In this document: piece after piece, positions 32,957 to 41,498 of the stretch
Numbering within the stretch: position 1 is the first letter of the stretch
Layout of the letters: every line of letters starts with the position of its first letter
Translations under genes and position numbers: made by a program
Assembly: GCF_036632095.1 (NCBI RefSeq)
Contig: NZ_JAPYKW010000002.1
Location: forward strand, 62,001-126,000
Source: Chlamydia sp. 04-14
GTDB lineage: Bacteria; Chlamydiota; Chlamydiia; Chlamydiales; Chlamydiaceae
Length of the DNA stretch: 64,000 nucleotides
Direction of reading: 5' to 3'
The notes under the pieces: generated by a model
Told to the model about the DNA's origin: nothing
Databases searched by the model: none
Seen by the model: only the letters and a program-made list of their open reading frames with translations

Positions 32957-34411
32957 TTAGTCAAAGTAGGCACAGACCATAGTTTCAGTATTCTCATAAT
33001 CAGAGAAGATTCCTATATCCACTAATTGATCCATGATACTCTCGCCCAGGCATTTTCCCTGAGCATCATCGGGTTTGAAGAACATAGATCCGTAGTTGTT
33101 GAGCTGGTTAATCAATATCCCATCTCCCCCTCCACGATAACTTTGTCCATGTTTATAGAAGACAATCATGTTGCGTCCATTATCATTTGGGCCGATGACT
33201 CTTTGTGAGATGAATTTCAGGAAGTTCTCCACTAATTGTTTCTTTTCCTGGTCGGCTATTTGTCTTTGTGTAGGATCGGATGCAAATAGGGGTGCTTGAA
33301 TATTCAAAGTATTGTTTAAGAATTCTTTAGATAATAAAGAATTCAAATTCTGCATCTTGGATTTTATAGAATGAGGAATTTGATTTAGCATGCCTTTGAG
33401 ATACTCTGGAGGAACACTTTTGAATATAGGCATTAGTGCAGAAACACGATTTTCTATTTCTGTATTCTCATCCGGATATGTTGTAAACGTATGTCCTGGG
33501 TCAACTACCATGGCCATGTGCAGATTTTCTACACTATCAACACAGACAAATTTTCTTTGTGATTTTGCAAACACCTTTCCTGGATATCCTGTGTATCCAG
33601 TAAAAGTCACAAGATCATTTAGACAGTTTTGTAAGTTATTGTGCTCTTCAATACTTGTTGAAACATCCCCTTTATCTAAGGATTTTTCTGTTAGAGAAAT
33701 ATTATGCAGATAATGGATAAGCACACCATCTTGTACGCTAATGCCTACCGGTTTACTGATCATCAAATTATCTAAATTCTGTCGTTTAGCAACGTTTATT
33801 GCTTTCGTACACCTCCATAGATGTTCCATTATAGACCATTGCATTTCTTCAGGTGGTGGCAATGTGATCGATCTAGTGGGAACGACAAATGTAAACGCTA
33901 TATCTGGGAAACGCTGCGATGTCATTGTTAACAACATCTGATTAGTAGTTTCATCTTGATAAAAATGCACCACCCTTAATCCCTGTAGGTGTAGAGCAGC
34001 TCTAAGAGCGTCGTTATTAGGTTGTGTAAAACGTAGATCCATGAATTTATCACGAATAGCTAAAGCGTCTTTTAAATAGAGTGCAGCTGGCGTGCAGGGA
34101 TCTTGTCTATCGATTAAGACAACACTTTGATTTCTATGTACTACTTTATGAAGTAAGAAGCGCACAAGGAGCGCAATCAACACAACTGGGAATATGAGAT
34201 ATGAAAGTATCTTTATAATCTTTTCAGCAAGAGGTACGGGTCTTCCTGGGCTAGAAAGGCAGATGAGTTCTTGGGTTTTTTCGTTTCTAGCAACGATTTC
34301 TATCTGTCTTCCGCCAAAATAGAAATAGCTATCTACTTTAGATAAAACCCTTTCAAAGTAATTGGGTTGTTTATTAAAAGAACTTAAGCAAAAACTTTCT
34401 GATATTCTCAT
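32957..34411 (-). CDS. DUF648-like chlamydial protein
   Basis: Function unknown. The reading frame is open from an ATG at 34453 (498 aa), but the ATG at 34411 (484 aa, MRISESFCLS) gives an N terminus of the same length as its paralogues before the signature KVDSYFYFGGRQ, so I prefer it; neither start has a ribosome-binding site. A hydrophobic segment follows (ILSYLIFPVVLIALLVRFLL), preceded by AEKIIK as in the gene at 31079. The remainder is soluble with no recognisable catalytic motif. It is the last gene of the accessory block before the accC operon. Confidence 0.77.
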   Translation of the reverse strand: MRISESFCLSSFNKQPNYFERVLSKVDSYFYFGGRQIEIVARNEKTQELICLSSPGRPVPLAEKIIKILSYLIFPVVLIALLVRFLLHKVVHRNQSVVLIDRQDPCTPAALYLKDALAIRDKFMDLRFTQPNNDALRAALHLQGLRVVHFYQDETTNQMLLTMTSQRFPDIAFTFVVPTRSITLPPPEEMQWSIMEHLWRCTKAINVAKRQNLDNLMISKPVGISVQDGVLIHYLHNISLTEKSLDKGDVSTSIEEHNNLQNCLNDLVTFTGYTGYPGKVFAKSQRKFVCVDSVENLHMAMVVDPGHTFTTYPDENTEIENRVSALMPIFKSVPPEYLKGMLNQIPHSIKSKMQNLNSLLSKEFLNNTLNIQAPLFASDPTQRQIADQEKKQLVENFLKFISQRVIGPNDNGRNMIVFYKHGQSYRGGGDGILINQLNNYGSMFFKPDDAQGKCLGESIMDQLVDIGIFSDYENTETMVCAYFD

Positions 34412-34526
34412 AAATATTAAAAAATGTTTAAAAAACTTAAAATATTCTAACATAAAACACTAATTGTTAGAATTATTTTTAATATAATTTAGTTTTATTA
34501 AGATTTTTTAATTAGAAGAAAACACA

Positions 34527-34547
34527 TCTAGAGAAAGAGTCTCTAGA
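34527..34547 (-). terminator. Hairpin at the end of the rpe-efp-accB-accC operon
   Basis: TCTAGAGA (34527-34534) pairs perfectly with TCTCTAGA (34540-34547) over a five-base loop. On the minus strand it is followed by a T-rich stretch, GTGTTTTCTTC. It lies 21 bases after the accC stop codon. Confidence 0.6.
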
Positions 34548-34567
34548 CGTGAAGATTGTAAAGAACT

Positions 34568-35923
34568 TTAAAATAGGGAGTTACCCTGAGAGAGAAGAAG
34601 ATCAACGTAGTTGATATCGTAGTCTGAATTAATAAATTTTGGGTTGTCCAACATAAATTGGTGGAAAGGTATTGTAGAGTGTACTCCTCCAATATGAAAC
34701 TCTTTTAGAGCACGTTTCATAATGGCTATAGCCTCTTCACGGTTCTTACCTTTAGAAATCACCTTAGCAATCATAGAATCATAATAAGGAGGAATAGCGT
34801 AGCCGCTATAGCAAGCACCATCAACACGTATTGAAGGCCCCGCAGGAGGAAGATAATAATCTAAACGTCCTGGGGATGGCGAAAAGTTATTACTTGGATC
34901 CTCAGCGTTAATACGACACTGGATAACGTGTCCTGAGAAGACAATATTTTTTTGTTTCCAAGTGAGCTTATTGCCCATAGCTACATAAATCTGTTCTTTA
35001 AGGAGATCGATTCCTGTCACTTCTTCTGTGATTGTATGCTCTACCTGAATACGTGTATTCATCTCCATGAAGTAGAACTTTTTATCTTTATCTAATAGAA
35101 ATTCTACCGTGCCCACGGAGTGATAGTTGGCACTTCTAGCTAAATCTACAGCGACTTTCCCTACTTTTGCACGTAATTCGGGAGTAAGTATAGGACTGGG
35201 GGTTTCCTCAATAAGCTTTTGGCGACGTCTTTGGACTGTGCAATCTCTTTCTCCAAGATGGATATAATTACCATGTTTATCTCCAAGGACCTGAACTTCT
35301 AAATGTCTTGGATTTTCAATGAACTTTTCAATATAAACGTCGGGATTATTAAATCCTGCTTCTGCTTCCGCTCTTGCTGCTGAAAAAGCTCTGAAAAACT
35401 CATCTTTTTCTCTAACAATACGGATACCGCGGCCACCGCCACCGGCAACAGCTTTAATCACTATAGGAAAGCCGATCTTTTCAGCAATTTTTAATCCCTC
35501 GGCTTCATCTTTGATAATCCCCTCAGAACCAGGAATCACAGGACATTTGATTTTTTTAGCGAGTTGTTTAGCCGCTATTTTATCTCCCATTGTTGCTATG
35601 GATTCTGAACTAGGACCGATAAAGGTTAACCCACAGCTTTCGCATATAGAAGCAAAATTCGGATTCTCGCTTAGAAAACCGTAGCCAGGATGGACAGCAT
35701 CCGCTCCCGTGATCTCGCATGCCGCTAGAATATTGGATATCTTTAAATAGGATTTATTAGCTTGAGGTTCCCCTATACAAACAGCTTCGTCTGCTAATAG
35801 CACATGTAAAGCTTCTTGATCTGCTAAGGAATATACTGCAACTGTGGCCAATCCAAGATCATGACAAGCACGTATAATACGTACTGCAATTTCTCCACGA
35901 TTAGCTATTAAGACTTTTTTCAT
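34568..35923 (-). CDS. accC: Biotin carboxylase subunit of acetyl-CoA carboxylase
   Basis: ATP-dependent carboxylation of biotin on AccB, first half-reaction of malonyl-CoA synthesis. The 451-aa protein has the N-terminal KVLIANRGEIAVRII motif, HPGYGFLSEN, the glycine-rich ATP-grasp loop GGGGRGIRIV, and the EMNTRIQVEHTITE active-site segment, all diagnostic. Length is normal for the family. Its start overlaps the accB stop by one base, so the two are translationally coupled, and a hairpin terminator follows. Confidence 0.97.
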   Translation of the reverse strand: MKKVLIANRGEIAVRIIRACHDLGLATVAVYSLADQEALHVLLADEAVCIGEPQANKSYLKISNILAACEITGADAVHPGYGFLSENPNFASICESCGLTFIGPSSESIATMGDKIAAKQLAKKIKCPVIPGSEGIIKDEAEGLKIAEKIGFPIVIKAVAGGGGRGIRIVREKDEFFRAFSAARAEAEAGFNNPDVYIEKFIENPRHLEVQVLGDKHGNYIHLGERDCTVQRRRQKLIEETPSPILTPELRAKVGKVAVDLARSANYHSVGTVEFLLDKDKKFYFMEMNTRIQVEHTITEEVTGIDLLKEQIYVAMGNKLTWKQKNIVFSGHVIQCRINAEDPSNNFSPSPGRLDYYLPPAGPSIRVDGACYSGYAIPPYYDSMIAKVISKGKNREEAIAIMKRALKEFHIGGVHSTIPFHQFMLDNPKFINSDYDINYVDLLLSQGNSLF

Positions 35924-36423
35924 TATTCAGCTTTAACTATACGAAATAACTTAGACCCAAATTGTACTGCATCACCGTTGGTGATTAAGACTTCTACAAC
36001 ACGACCAGACATCCCGGCCTTAACTTCATTCATAACTTTCATGGCTTCTACGATACAAACAATTGTATCTTCTGAAACGATATCCCCAGGTTTAACGAAA
36101 GATGGAGAATCGGGAGAAGGAGAACTATAAAATGTTCCTACTAGAGGAGAACTAATAAAATCTCCTGGAGCCTGTTGCGATTCTGCTTCTGCTTTTTCTG
36201 AAGCGACATCCTTCGCAACCATTTTATTAGGATCGGTGGGAATAGGACGTTCTTGAGAGAAACCGGCAAACAACCTACTATCGTAAAATACAGGTTCTTG
36301 ATTGGGTTTATCTCCTGTGTCTCTTTCCAGTTCAAGCTCTAGCCCCTCACGTTTTATCACAAAACGCTTCATGCTATTTCGTCCCATAGCAATCATGAGC
36401 TTTTCTATTTGCTTTAAATCCAT
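35923..36423 (-). CDS. accB: Biotin carboxyl carrier protein of acetyl-CoA carboxylase
   Basis: Carries the biotin that AccC carboxylates. The 166-aa protein has an N-terminal helix region, a Pro/Ala/Glu-rich linker, and a C-terminal biotinyl domain with the attachment Lys129 in [26 protein letters not shown] is the usual entry to the lipoyl/biotinyl fold. It follows efp by 31 bases and overlaps accC, in the order rpe-efp-accB-accC seen in other chlamydiae. Confidence 0.97.
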   Translation of the reverse strand: MDLKQIEKLMIAMGRNSMKRFVIKREGLELELERDTGDKPNQEPVFYDSRLFAGFSQERPIPTDPNKMVAKDVASEKAEAESQQAPGDFISSPLVGTFYSSPSPDSPSFVKPGDIVSEDTIVCIVEAMKVMNEVKAGMSGRVVEVLITNGDAVQFGSKLFRIVKAE

Positions 36424-36454
36424 ACCTGTATTCTCTTATCTTCTCAGACTGAAG

Positions 36455-37012
36455 TTAGACGCGTTGAATATATTCACACGTACGCGTGTCAATTTTTATA
36501 ATATCCCCAATCTCCACGAAAGGAGGTACTGTAATTTCGACACCTGTTTCTAATAAAGCTTTTTTTGTACCGCCGGTAATTAAAAGCGAGTCCCCAGGGA
36601 AATCTGTTTTAGACACCATCAACTCTAAAAAGTGTGGTAATTCTATAGAAAAAACAACATCATCATAAACCATAGCTGAAACAGTTACACCTGCTTTCAA
36701 GAATAAAAAATTATCCTTCATGATCTCTTTAGAAATGTAAATTTTTTCGTAATTCCCCAAATCTAAGAAAAGAAAGTTTTCGTCCTCAATATAGAGATAT
36801 TCAAGATTTCTAGATTCAAACTGGGCTTCTTTTATTTCTTGGCCAATTTTAAAATTTCTTTCAACAATGACTTCGGAATCAGCAGCTTTTAACGAGGCCT
36901 TGATAAAGGACTCCCCTTTATTCCCTGTTACTTTAGAAACCGCTACGACTTTATAAAGACCATCTTTTGTGGAAATAAACATCCCCACTGAGAGTTGGCT
37001 ACTTAATACCAT
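36455..37012 (-). CDS. efp: Translation elongation factor P
   Basis: 185 aa, normal EF-P length. EF-P relieves ribosome stalling at polyproline stretches. The N-terminal KOW-like domain carries the exposed loop VTGNKGES with Lys32 at the usual modified position. The C-terminal end GDIIKIDTRTCEYIQR matches the family's conserved terminus. The start overlaps the rpe stop codon by 14 bases, so the genes are coupled. Chlamydiae normally have a second efp elsewhere in the genome. Confidence 0.95.
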   Translation of the reverse strand: MVLSSQLSVGMFISTKDGLYKVVAVSKVTGNKGESFIKASLKAADSEVIVERNFKIGQEIKEAQFESRNLEYLYIEDENFLFLDLGNYEKIYISKEIMKDNFLFLKAGVTVSAMVYDDVVFSIELPHFLELMVSKTDFPGDSLLITGGTKKALLETGVEITVPPFVEIGDIIKIDTRTCEYIQRV

Positions 37013-37694
37013 GATTTTCTCCTCGAAGTAGCAAAACTTTTTCTTCCATAGTCAGCGTATCCTTTTCAAACATATAGGACGCTGCTACTAAAATATCCGC
37101 ACCCGCTTCGCGACACTCTTTTGCAGAAGTCTCGTTTATTCCCCCATCAACTTCAATCAAGCAAGAGTCTTCCAGACCCATTGCCTTAATTGCTTGTCTT
37201 GTAAAACGGATCTTGTCAGGAACATCAGGAATAAAGCCTTGACCACAAAATCCAGGATGTACGGACATTAACAATACAACATCACAGAAAGGTAAGAATG
37301 GAGGAATAAATTCTATAGAAGTTTCTGGAGAAAAAGCTAATCCTGCTTGTATTCCACATTTTTTAATATAGGATAATAATTCTTTAAGATCTTCGGAAGC
37401 TTCAAAGTGTACGATAATACGATCGGCTCCAGATTTTACAAAGGCTTCTATAAACTCAAAAGGCGTGTAGATCATAGCGTGGACTTCTAAGAAAATATCC
37501 GTAGATCTATTGATTGCTGCAATGACTCCTGGACCAAAAGTTAGATTGGGAACGAAATGCCCATCCATAATATCAATATGAATGAGATCGGCTCCGGATT
37601 CTTCTATTCTTTTTGCCTCTGCACCTATGCATGCAAGGTCTCCTCCCATAATTGAGGGAGCAATTAATGTCTTCTGACGTTGTTTCTTATTCAC
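36999..37694 (-). CDS. rpe: Ribulose-phosphate 3-epimerase
   Basis: Interconverts ribulose 5-phosphate and xylulose 5-phosphate in the pentose phosphate pathway. The 231-aa product has the PSIMGGD start, the metal-binding HIDIMDGHFVPNLTFGP segment, the VHPGFCGQGF loop and the phosphate-binding EVDGGIN motif of the TIM-barrel family. It is the first gene of the rpe-efp-accB-accC operon. In chlamydial annotations the same gene is often called araD. Confidence 0.95.
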   Translation of the reverse strand: MNKKQRQKTLIAPSIMGGDLACIGAEAKRIEESGADLIHIDIMDGHFVPNLTFGPGVIAAINRSTDIFLEVHAMIYTPFEFIEAFVKSGADRIIVHFEASEDLKELLSYIKKCGIQAGLAFSPETSIEFIPPFLPFCDVVLLMSVHPGFCGQGFIPDVPDKIRFTRQAIKAMGLEDSCLIEVDGGINETSAKECREAGADILVAASYMFEKDTLTMEEKVLLLRGENHGIK

Positions 37695-38094
37695 CTATTG
37701 CCTATTGCAAACACATCAAAATTTAAAGAAGCCTCTTAAGGTGTAATTAGCAAATCATTTATCTCACCATATCCTTTAAAACAGGATAACCACAAGAAAA
37801 ACTTCGGAGACATAGATTCTTACATCTTTTGATTAAAATTCCTAGAGATCTTGTTGGATTTAGATGAAAAATATAAGAGGATTTCTTTTATCTGAAATAA
37901 TCTCTCGAATATTTGAAGGAGTATTCTTACCAAAAAATATCTAAAAAAATCCAATTTTTCGTTAGTGACTTAGTGTTTGTGTTTTCTCTTTGTCTATGAT
38001 TATCAACGACATAACTTTTGGCAAATATCTTGATTTTATACATTCATATAATTAGTCTTTCCAAATTTAAATTATTAAAAATGGAAATAAACTT
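37695..38094. other. Divergent intergenic region between rpe and incA
   Basis: 400 AT-rich bases that must hold the promoters of both the rpe operon and incA. A TATAAT-like hexamer lies at about 38047-38052 upstream of incA, but no well-spaced -35 box was found, so no promoter is called. No coding potential seen. Confidence 0.4.
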
Positions 38095-39222
38095 ATGGCA
38101 GCACCAATAGAAACCGCAAATCCTATAATATCAGGAACTTCCTCTACTTTTGAAGATCAAGGTGACACAACAATTATACCTATCCCAACAGAGGGACCCA
38201 CTCCTTCAACAGCTGCTGTAGCCGCTGCTAGGAAACTTGTTATTCCTGAAGGAAGAGTTTCCGTACTTCAAAAAATCTTCCACTTCATTAAAATTATTTC
38301 CGCCGTTGCGCTATTTGCTGTTGGTATTGCAGCTTTAATTTGCTTGCAATTTGGTATCGTAGTGTCGACACCTTCTCTTATTCTTATGATTGCGATTATG
38401 CTCGTATCGTTTGTGATCGTCATTATGGCAATCCAAGATAGCACACCATCTCAAGTGGCCCGTCGCATGAAACAGCAAATCCAGCAATTTGGCCAAGAGA
38501 ACGCACGCTTACATACCGAAGTAGATACTTTACAAGCTACTAACGCTGAACTCACAGAGCAAATTGAGCAACTTAGACAGCTACACACTAGATTGTCAGA
38601 TTTCGGTGATAGACTTGAAACACATACCGGTGATTTCAGAGATCTTATTGCGGATTTCAAAACTAGCTTAGAAGATTTCAAGTCTGTAGGTGGTAGAGTT
38701 GAAGATATGCTCTCTCCATTTGAAAAATTAGCTCAATCTTTACAAGACACTTTCTCTCAAGAAGCTGTTCAACAAATGATTACTACTGTAACTGCATTGA
38801 GAACAAGTTTAGATAGTTTCAAAAGCCTTATAGAAGAGAATAAAGTTATTTTAGAACAGCTAAAAACTGATGCTGCGCGAAGAGAAGAACAAATACGGTT
38901 CTTAGAGCAACGTAAAATGGAGTTAGAGGCTGCGTGTTCAGCGATAACTTCTTCAATTTCTGATTTACGTGCCTCTACAACTAGCTTACAAGCAGTTGAA
39001 AGTCGCATTACCAGCTCTATGGGTCAAGATGGCGAACGTGTAGAGACTTCTACTGCGACCACTACAACGGCATCCCCACAAGAAAGCAGCTCACAAGGCC
39101 AAGGTGGAGACCAAACTGACGGTGGAAATCAAGAAGGCGGTCAAGGTAGAACAAGTCAGCGAGGGTTAGGCAGTTCTAATGTAACAAATTATGATGAACA
39201 GGGATTCCCTATACAAGACTAA
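38095..39222 (+). CDS. incA: Inclusion membrane protein IncA
   Basis: IncA sits in the inclusion membrane and drives homotypic fusion of inclusions through SNARE-like coiled coils. The 375-aa protein has a polar N terminus, a bilobed hydrophobic domain at about residues 66-113 (two segments separated by a short turn), and two long heptad-rich regions at about 122-180 and 215-315. The tail is rich in Ser, Gly and Gln. Divergent position next to rpe is the incA position in other chlamydiae. IncA is very variable in sequence, so the name rests on topology and synteny. A strong terminator follows. Confidence 0.85.
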   Translation: MAAPIETANPIISGTSSTFEDQGDTTIIPIPTEGPTPSTAAVAAARKLVIPEGRVSVLQKIFHFIKIISAVALFAVGIAALICLQFGIVVSTPSLILMIAIMLVSFVIVIMAIQDSTPSQVARRMKQQIQQFGQENARLHTEVDTLQATNAELTEQIEQLRQLHTRLSDFGDRLETHTGDFRDLIADFKTSLEDFKSVGGRVEDMLSPFEKLAQSLQDTFSQEAVQQMITTVTALRTSLDSFKSLIEENKVILEQLKTDAARREEQIRFLEQRKMELEAACSAITSSISDLRASTTSLQAVESRITSSMGQDGERVETSTATTTTASPQESSSQGQGGDQTDGGNQEGGQGRTSQRGLGSSNVTNYDEQGFPIQD

Positions 39223-39253
39223 ATAACCTCTAATCTTCAGTAAATTTTTTAAT

Positions 39254-39289
39254 AAAAAGGCATAGAGAGTTTCTCTTGCCTTTTTTTTT
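39254..39289 (+). terminator. Rho-independent terminator after incA
   Basis: AAAAAGGCA and TGCCTTTTT flank an inner AGAGA/TCTCT stem, with nine T at the 3' end. Confidence 0.85.
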
Positions 39290-39313
39290 ATCTCTCTATA
39301 AATTTCCTCTCTA

Positions 39314-40126
39314 ATGTCTCGTTACCCGTCTAATAAAAAGCATTATTCTTCTAGGAAAACAGAAAGAAAGTCTACCTCTTGGGAGCCCATAGCTGAAGAT
39401 TATCATAAGATCGTTCAGGGAGAGGGGCATTATTATCATAAAGAAGTCATTCTTCCTAAGTTGCTTCCCCTACTTGATCTAAAATTTGAAGATTCTTTGG
39501 TAGATATTGGCTGCGGTCAGGGAATTTTAGAAAGAGCAATTCCTAAGGAATGCGGGTATTTAGGATTGGATATCTCTCCAAGTTTAATCTCCATAGCAAG
39601 AAAATTGAGAAAATCACGAGCTCATGAATTTAAAATCCAAGATCTTACAAAAAAACTAACATTAGAATCTCCTCAGTCTTTTTCTCATGCTGTAGCTATT
39701 TTAGCGCTACAAAATATGGAAATTCCGGATCAGGCAATTAAAAATACCTCGAAGCTTCTTTGCAAAGAAGGACGCTTTTTTATGGTATTAAATCATCCTT
39801 GTTTTCGTATTCCCAGGGTCTCCTCGTGGCATTACGATGAAGATAAAAAGCTTCTTTCAAGAAAAATCGATCGTTATCTTTCTAAAATAACAGTTCCAAT
39901 CGTTGCCCATCCTGGGAAAAAACAGTCAGAATCATCGATTTCTTTCCACTTTCCTTTAAGTTATTGGACTCAAGCATTATCAAAATATGGGTTTGTTATT
40001 GAGAATATGGAAGAGTGGGTATCACCAAAAAAATCTATAGGAACACGCGCAAAAGCGGAAAACCTTTGTCGCGAAGAGTTTCCATTATTCTTAATGATCT
40101 CATGTATTAAAACTCATAAGAATTAA
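39314..40126 (+). CDS. Class I SAM-dependent methyltransferase
   Basis: 270 aa. Motif I DIGCGQGILERA and motif II LGLDISPSLISIARK of the Rossmann-fold methyltransferases are clear, followed by a FSHAVAILALQNM motif. No transmembrane segment. The substrate cannot be told from sequence; the motifs resemble small-molecule or ubiquinone-type methyltransferases. The same gene order, incA then methyltransferase, YihY-like protein and TamB-like protein, is found in other chlamydiae, so this is core rather than accessory. Confidence 0.85.
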   Translation: MSRYPSNKKHYSSRKTERKSTSWEPIAEDYHKIVQGEGHYYHKEVILPKLLPLLDLKFEDSLVDIGCGQGILERAIPKECGYLGLDISPSLISIARKLRKSRAHEFKIQDLTKKLTLESPQSFSHAVAILALQNMEIPDQAIKNTSKLLCKEGRFFMVLNHPCFRIPRVSSWHYDEDKKLLSRKIDRYLSKITVPIVAHPGKKQSESSISFHFPLSYWTQALSKYGFVIENMEEWVSPKKSIGTRAKAENLCREEFPLFLMISCIKTHKN

Positions 40127-40205
40127 TAAAATAAAATTTATAAAACTTAGTATTAAATAATCATTTTTTATTAAAATAAGTAAAAAATGCATTTTTGATT
40201 TAACT

Positions 40206-41498
40206 ATGTTTCGAAAGCTCTCGATATTTTCTAAAAAAAAAAAGAATCCGAAATCGGGATTTCGAAATAACAGAATAATCAGATCGTTCTTACTTGCTCC
40301 TCAAGTTTTAGTAAGAAATGAGGTTTCTAAAGAAGCCTGTGTGTTAAGTTATTATGGTTTGTTTAGCTGCATTCCGATACTCGTCTTTTTCTTAAGGTTA
40401 TCCCAGCATCTTTTTGTGAATCTCGATTGGAAAGAATGGCTTCTTGTTAAATTTCCTGATTATAAAGGACCAATTCTAGCAATTGTAGAGGCTGCATATC
40501 GCTCTACAACAAGCAATATCGGTTTGGTATTGGTAGGAAGCTTCTTTGTCTTTTGTTGGGCAGGGATTCTTATGCTTTTATCTTTAGAAGACGGTTTGAA
40601 TAAGATTTTTAGGACGGGTTGGACTCCCATATCTGTACAGAGATTGATCGCATATTTAATCATTACGCTTGTTAGCCCAATGATTTTTATTATTGTTTGT
40701 GGGTCATGGATTTATATTACCCAAATCATGCCTGTAGAATATGCGAGACTCTTTTCTTTAAGCCACTCTATTACTGTTTTATATGTTTTTTCACGGCTAA
40801 CTCCCTATTTATTCATTTATTTAGTGTTATTTTGCTGTTATGCCTTCTTGCCTAGGGTATCTGTGCAAAAGACAGCAGCATTAATTGCTGCCCTAACAGC
40901 AGGGACCTTGTGGATCATCTTCCAGAAGGTTTTCTTTTGCTTACAATTTTACTTATTTAACTACAGTTTTACCTACGGAGCTTTAGTCGCCCTACCTTCA
41001 TTTCTACTTCTTCTTTATCTTTATGCGATGATCTATCTTTTCGGAGGATCGTTTACTTTTCTTATTCAAAACCAGGGATGTAACTTCATTCTTCCTACAG
41101 AAAAGTACTTGCCAAATTGCTATATAAAACTTGTGGTATGTACCTATATTCTTTCTGTGATATCGAGAGATTTTGATAAGGCTTCGACGCCTCCTACAGC
41201 GAAGACTATAGCAAAGCATTCTAGGATTCCTATCGGAGAGATCTCCCAATGTTTGGATGTCTTAGAAAATGAGGGTTTAATTCTTTCTTATAAGAAAGCG
41301 TATAAACCAACGCATAATATTTCAGGACTCACTATTAAAGATGTAGTCGAGCAACTCCTTCACCTGAAAACTTTTAATCAAATCCATCCAGATACAGCGT
41401 TAAGTTTAATACAAAGTAGTCTGAGAGATATGTTTGATCAAGCAACGAAAAGTCCTTACAACCTAACTCTATCAGATATCGCTGGAAAGATAAAATGA
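40206..41498 (+). CDS. YihY/RNase BN-like inner-membrane protein
   Basis: 430 aa with about six membrane segments between residues 45 and 290, and an opening block typical of the YihY family (VLSYYGLFSCIPILVFFLRL; the older name ribonuclease BN is a misnomer). The C-terminal 130 residues are soluble and resemble a winged helix (TAKTIAKHSRIPIGEISQCL, then LENEGLI). A run of eleven A (40233-40243) encodes the KKKK stretch near residue 10. The stop overlaps the next gene's ATG by four bases, so both are probably co-translated. Role unknown, perhaps envelope-related. Confidence 0.85.
   Translation: MFRKLSIFSKKKKNPKSGFRNNRIIRSFLLAPQVLVRNEVSKEACVLSYYGLFSCIPILVFFLRLSQHLFVNLDWKEWLLVKFPDYKGPILAIVEAAYRSTTSNIGLVLVGSFFVFCWAGILMLLSLEDGLNKIFRTGWTPISVQRLIAYLIITLVSPMIFIIVCGSWIYITQIMPVEYARLFSLSHSITVLYVFSRLTPYLFIYLVLFCCYAFLPRVSVQKTAALIAALTAGTLWIIFQKVFFCLQFYLFNYSFTYGALVALPSFLLLLYLYAMIYLFGGSFTFLIQNQGCNFILPTEKYLPNCYIKLVVCTYILSVISRDFDKASTPPTAKTIAKHSRIPIGEISQCLDVLENEGLILSYKKAYKPTHNISGLTIKDVVEQLLHLKTFNQIHPDTALSLIQSSLRDMFDQATKSPYNLTLSDIAGKIK

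Noticed and set aside
40233..40243. Run of eleven A near the start of the YihY-like gene, possible slippage site
   Set aside because: The frame is intact and encodes a plausible KKKK stretch; long A runs are common in this AT-rich DNA, and no frameshifted partner is seen.
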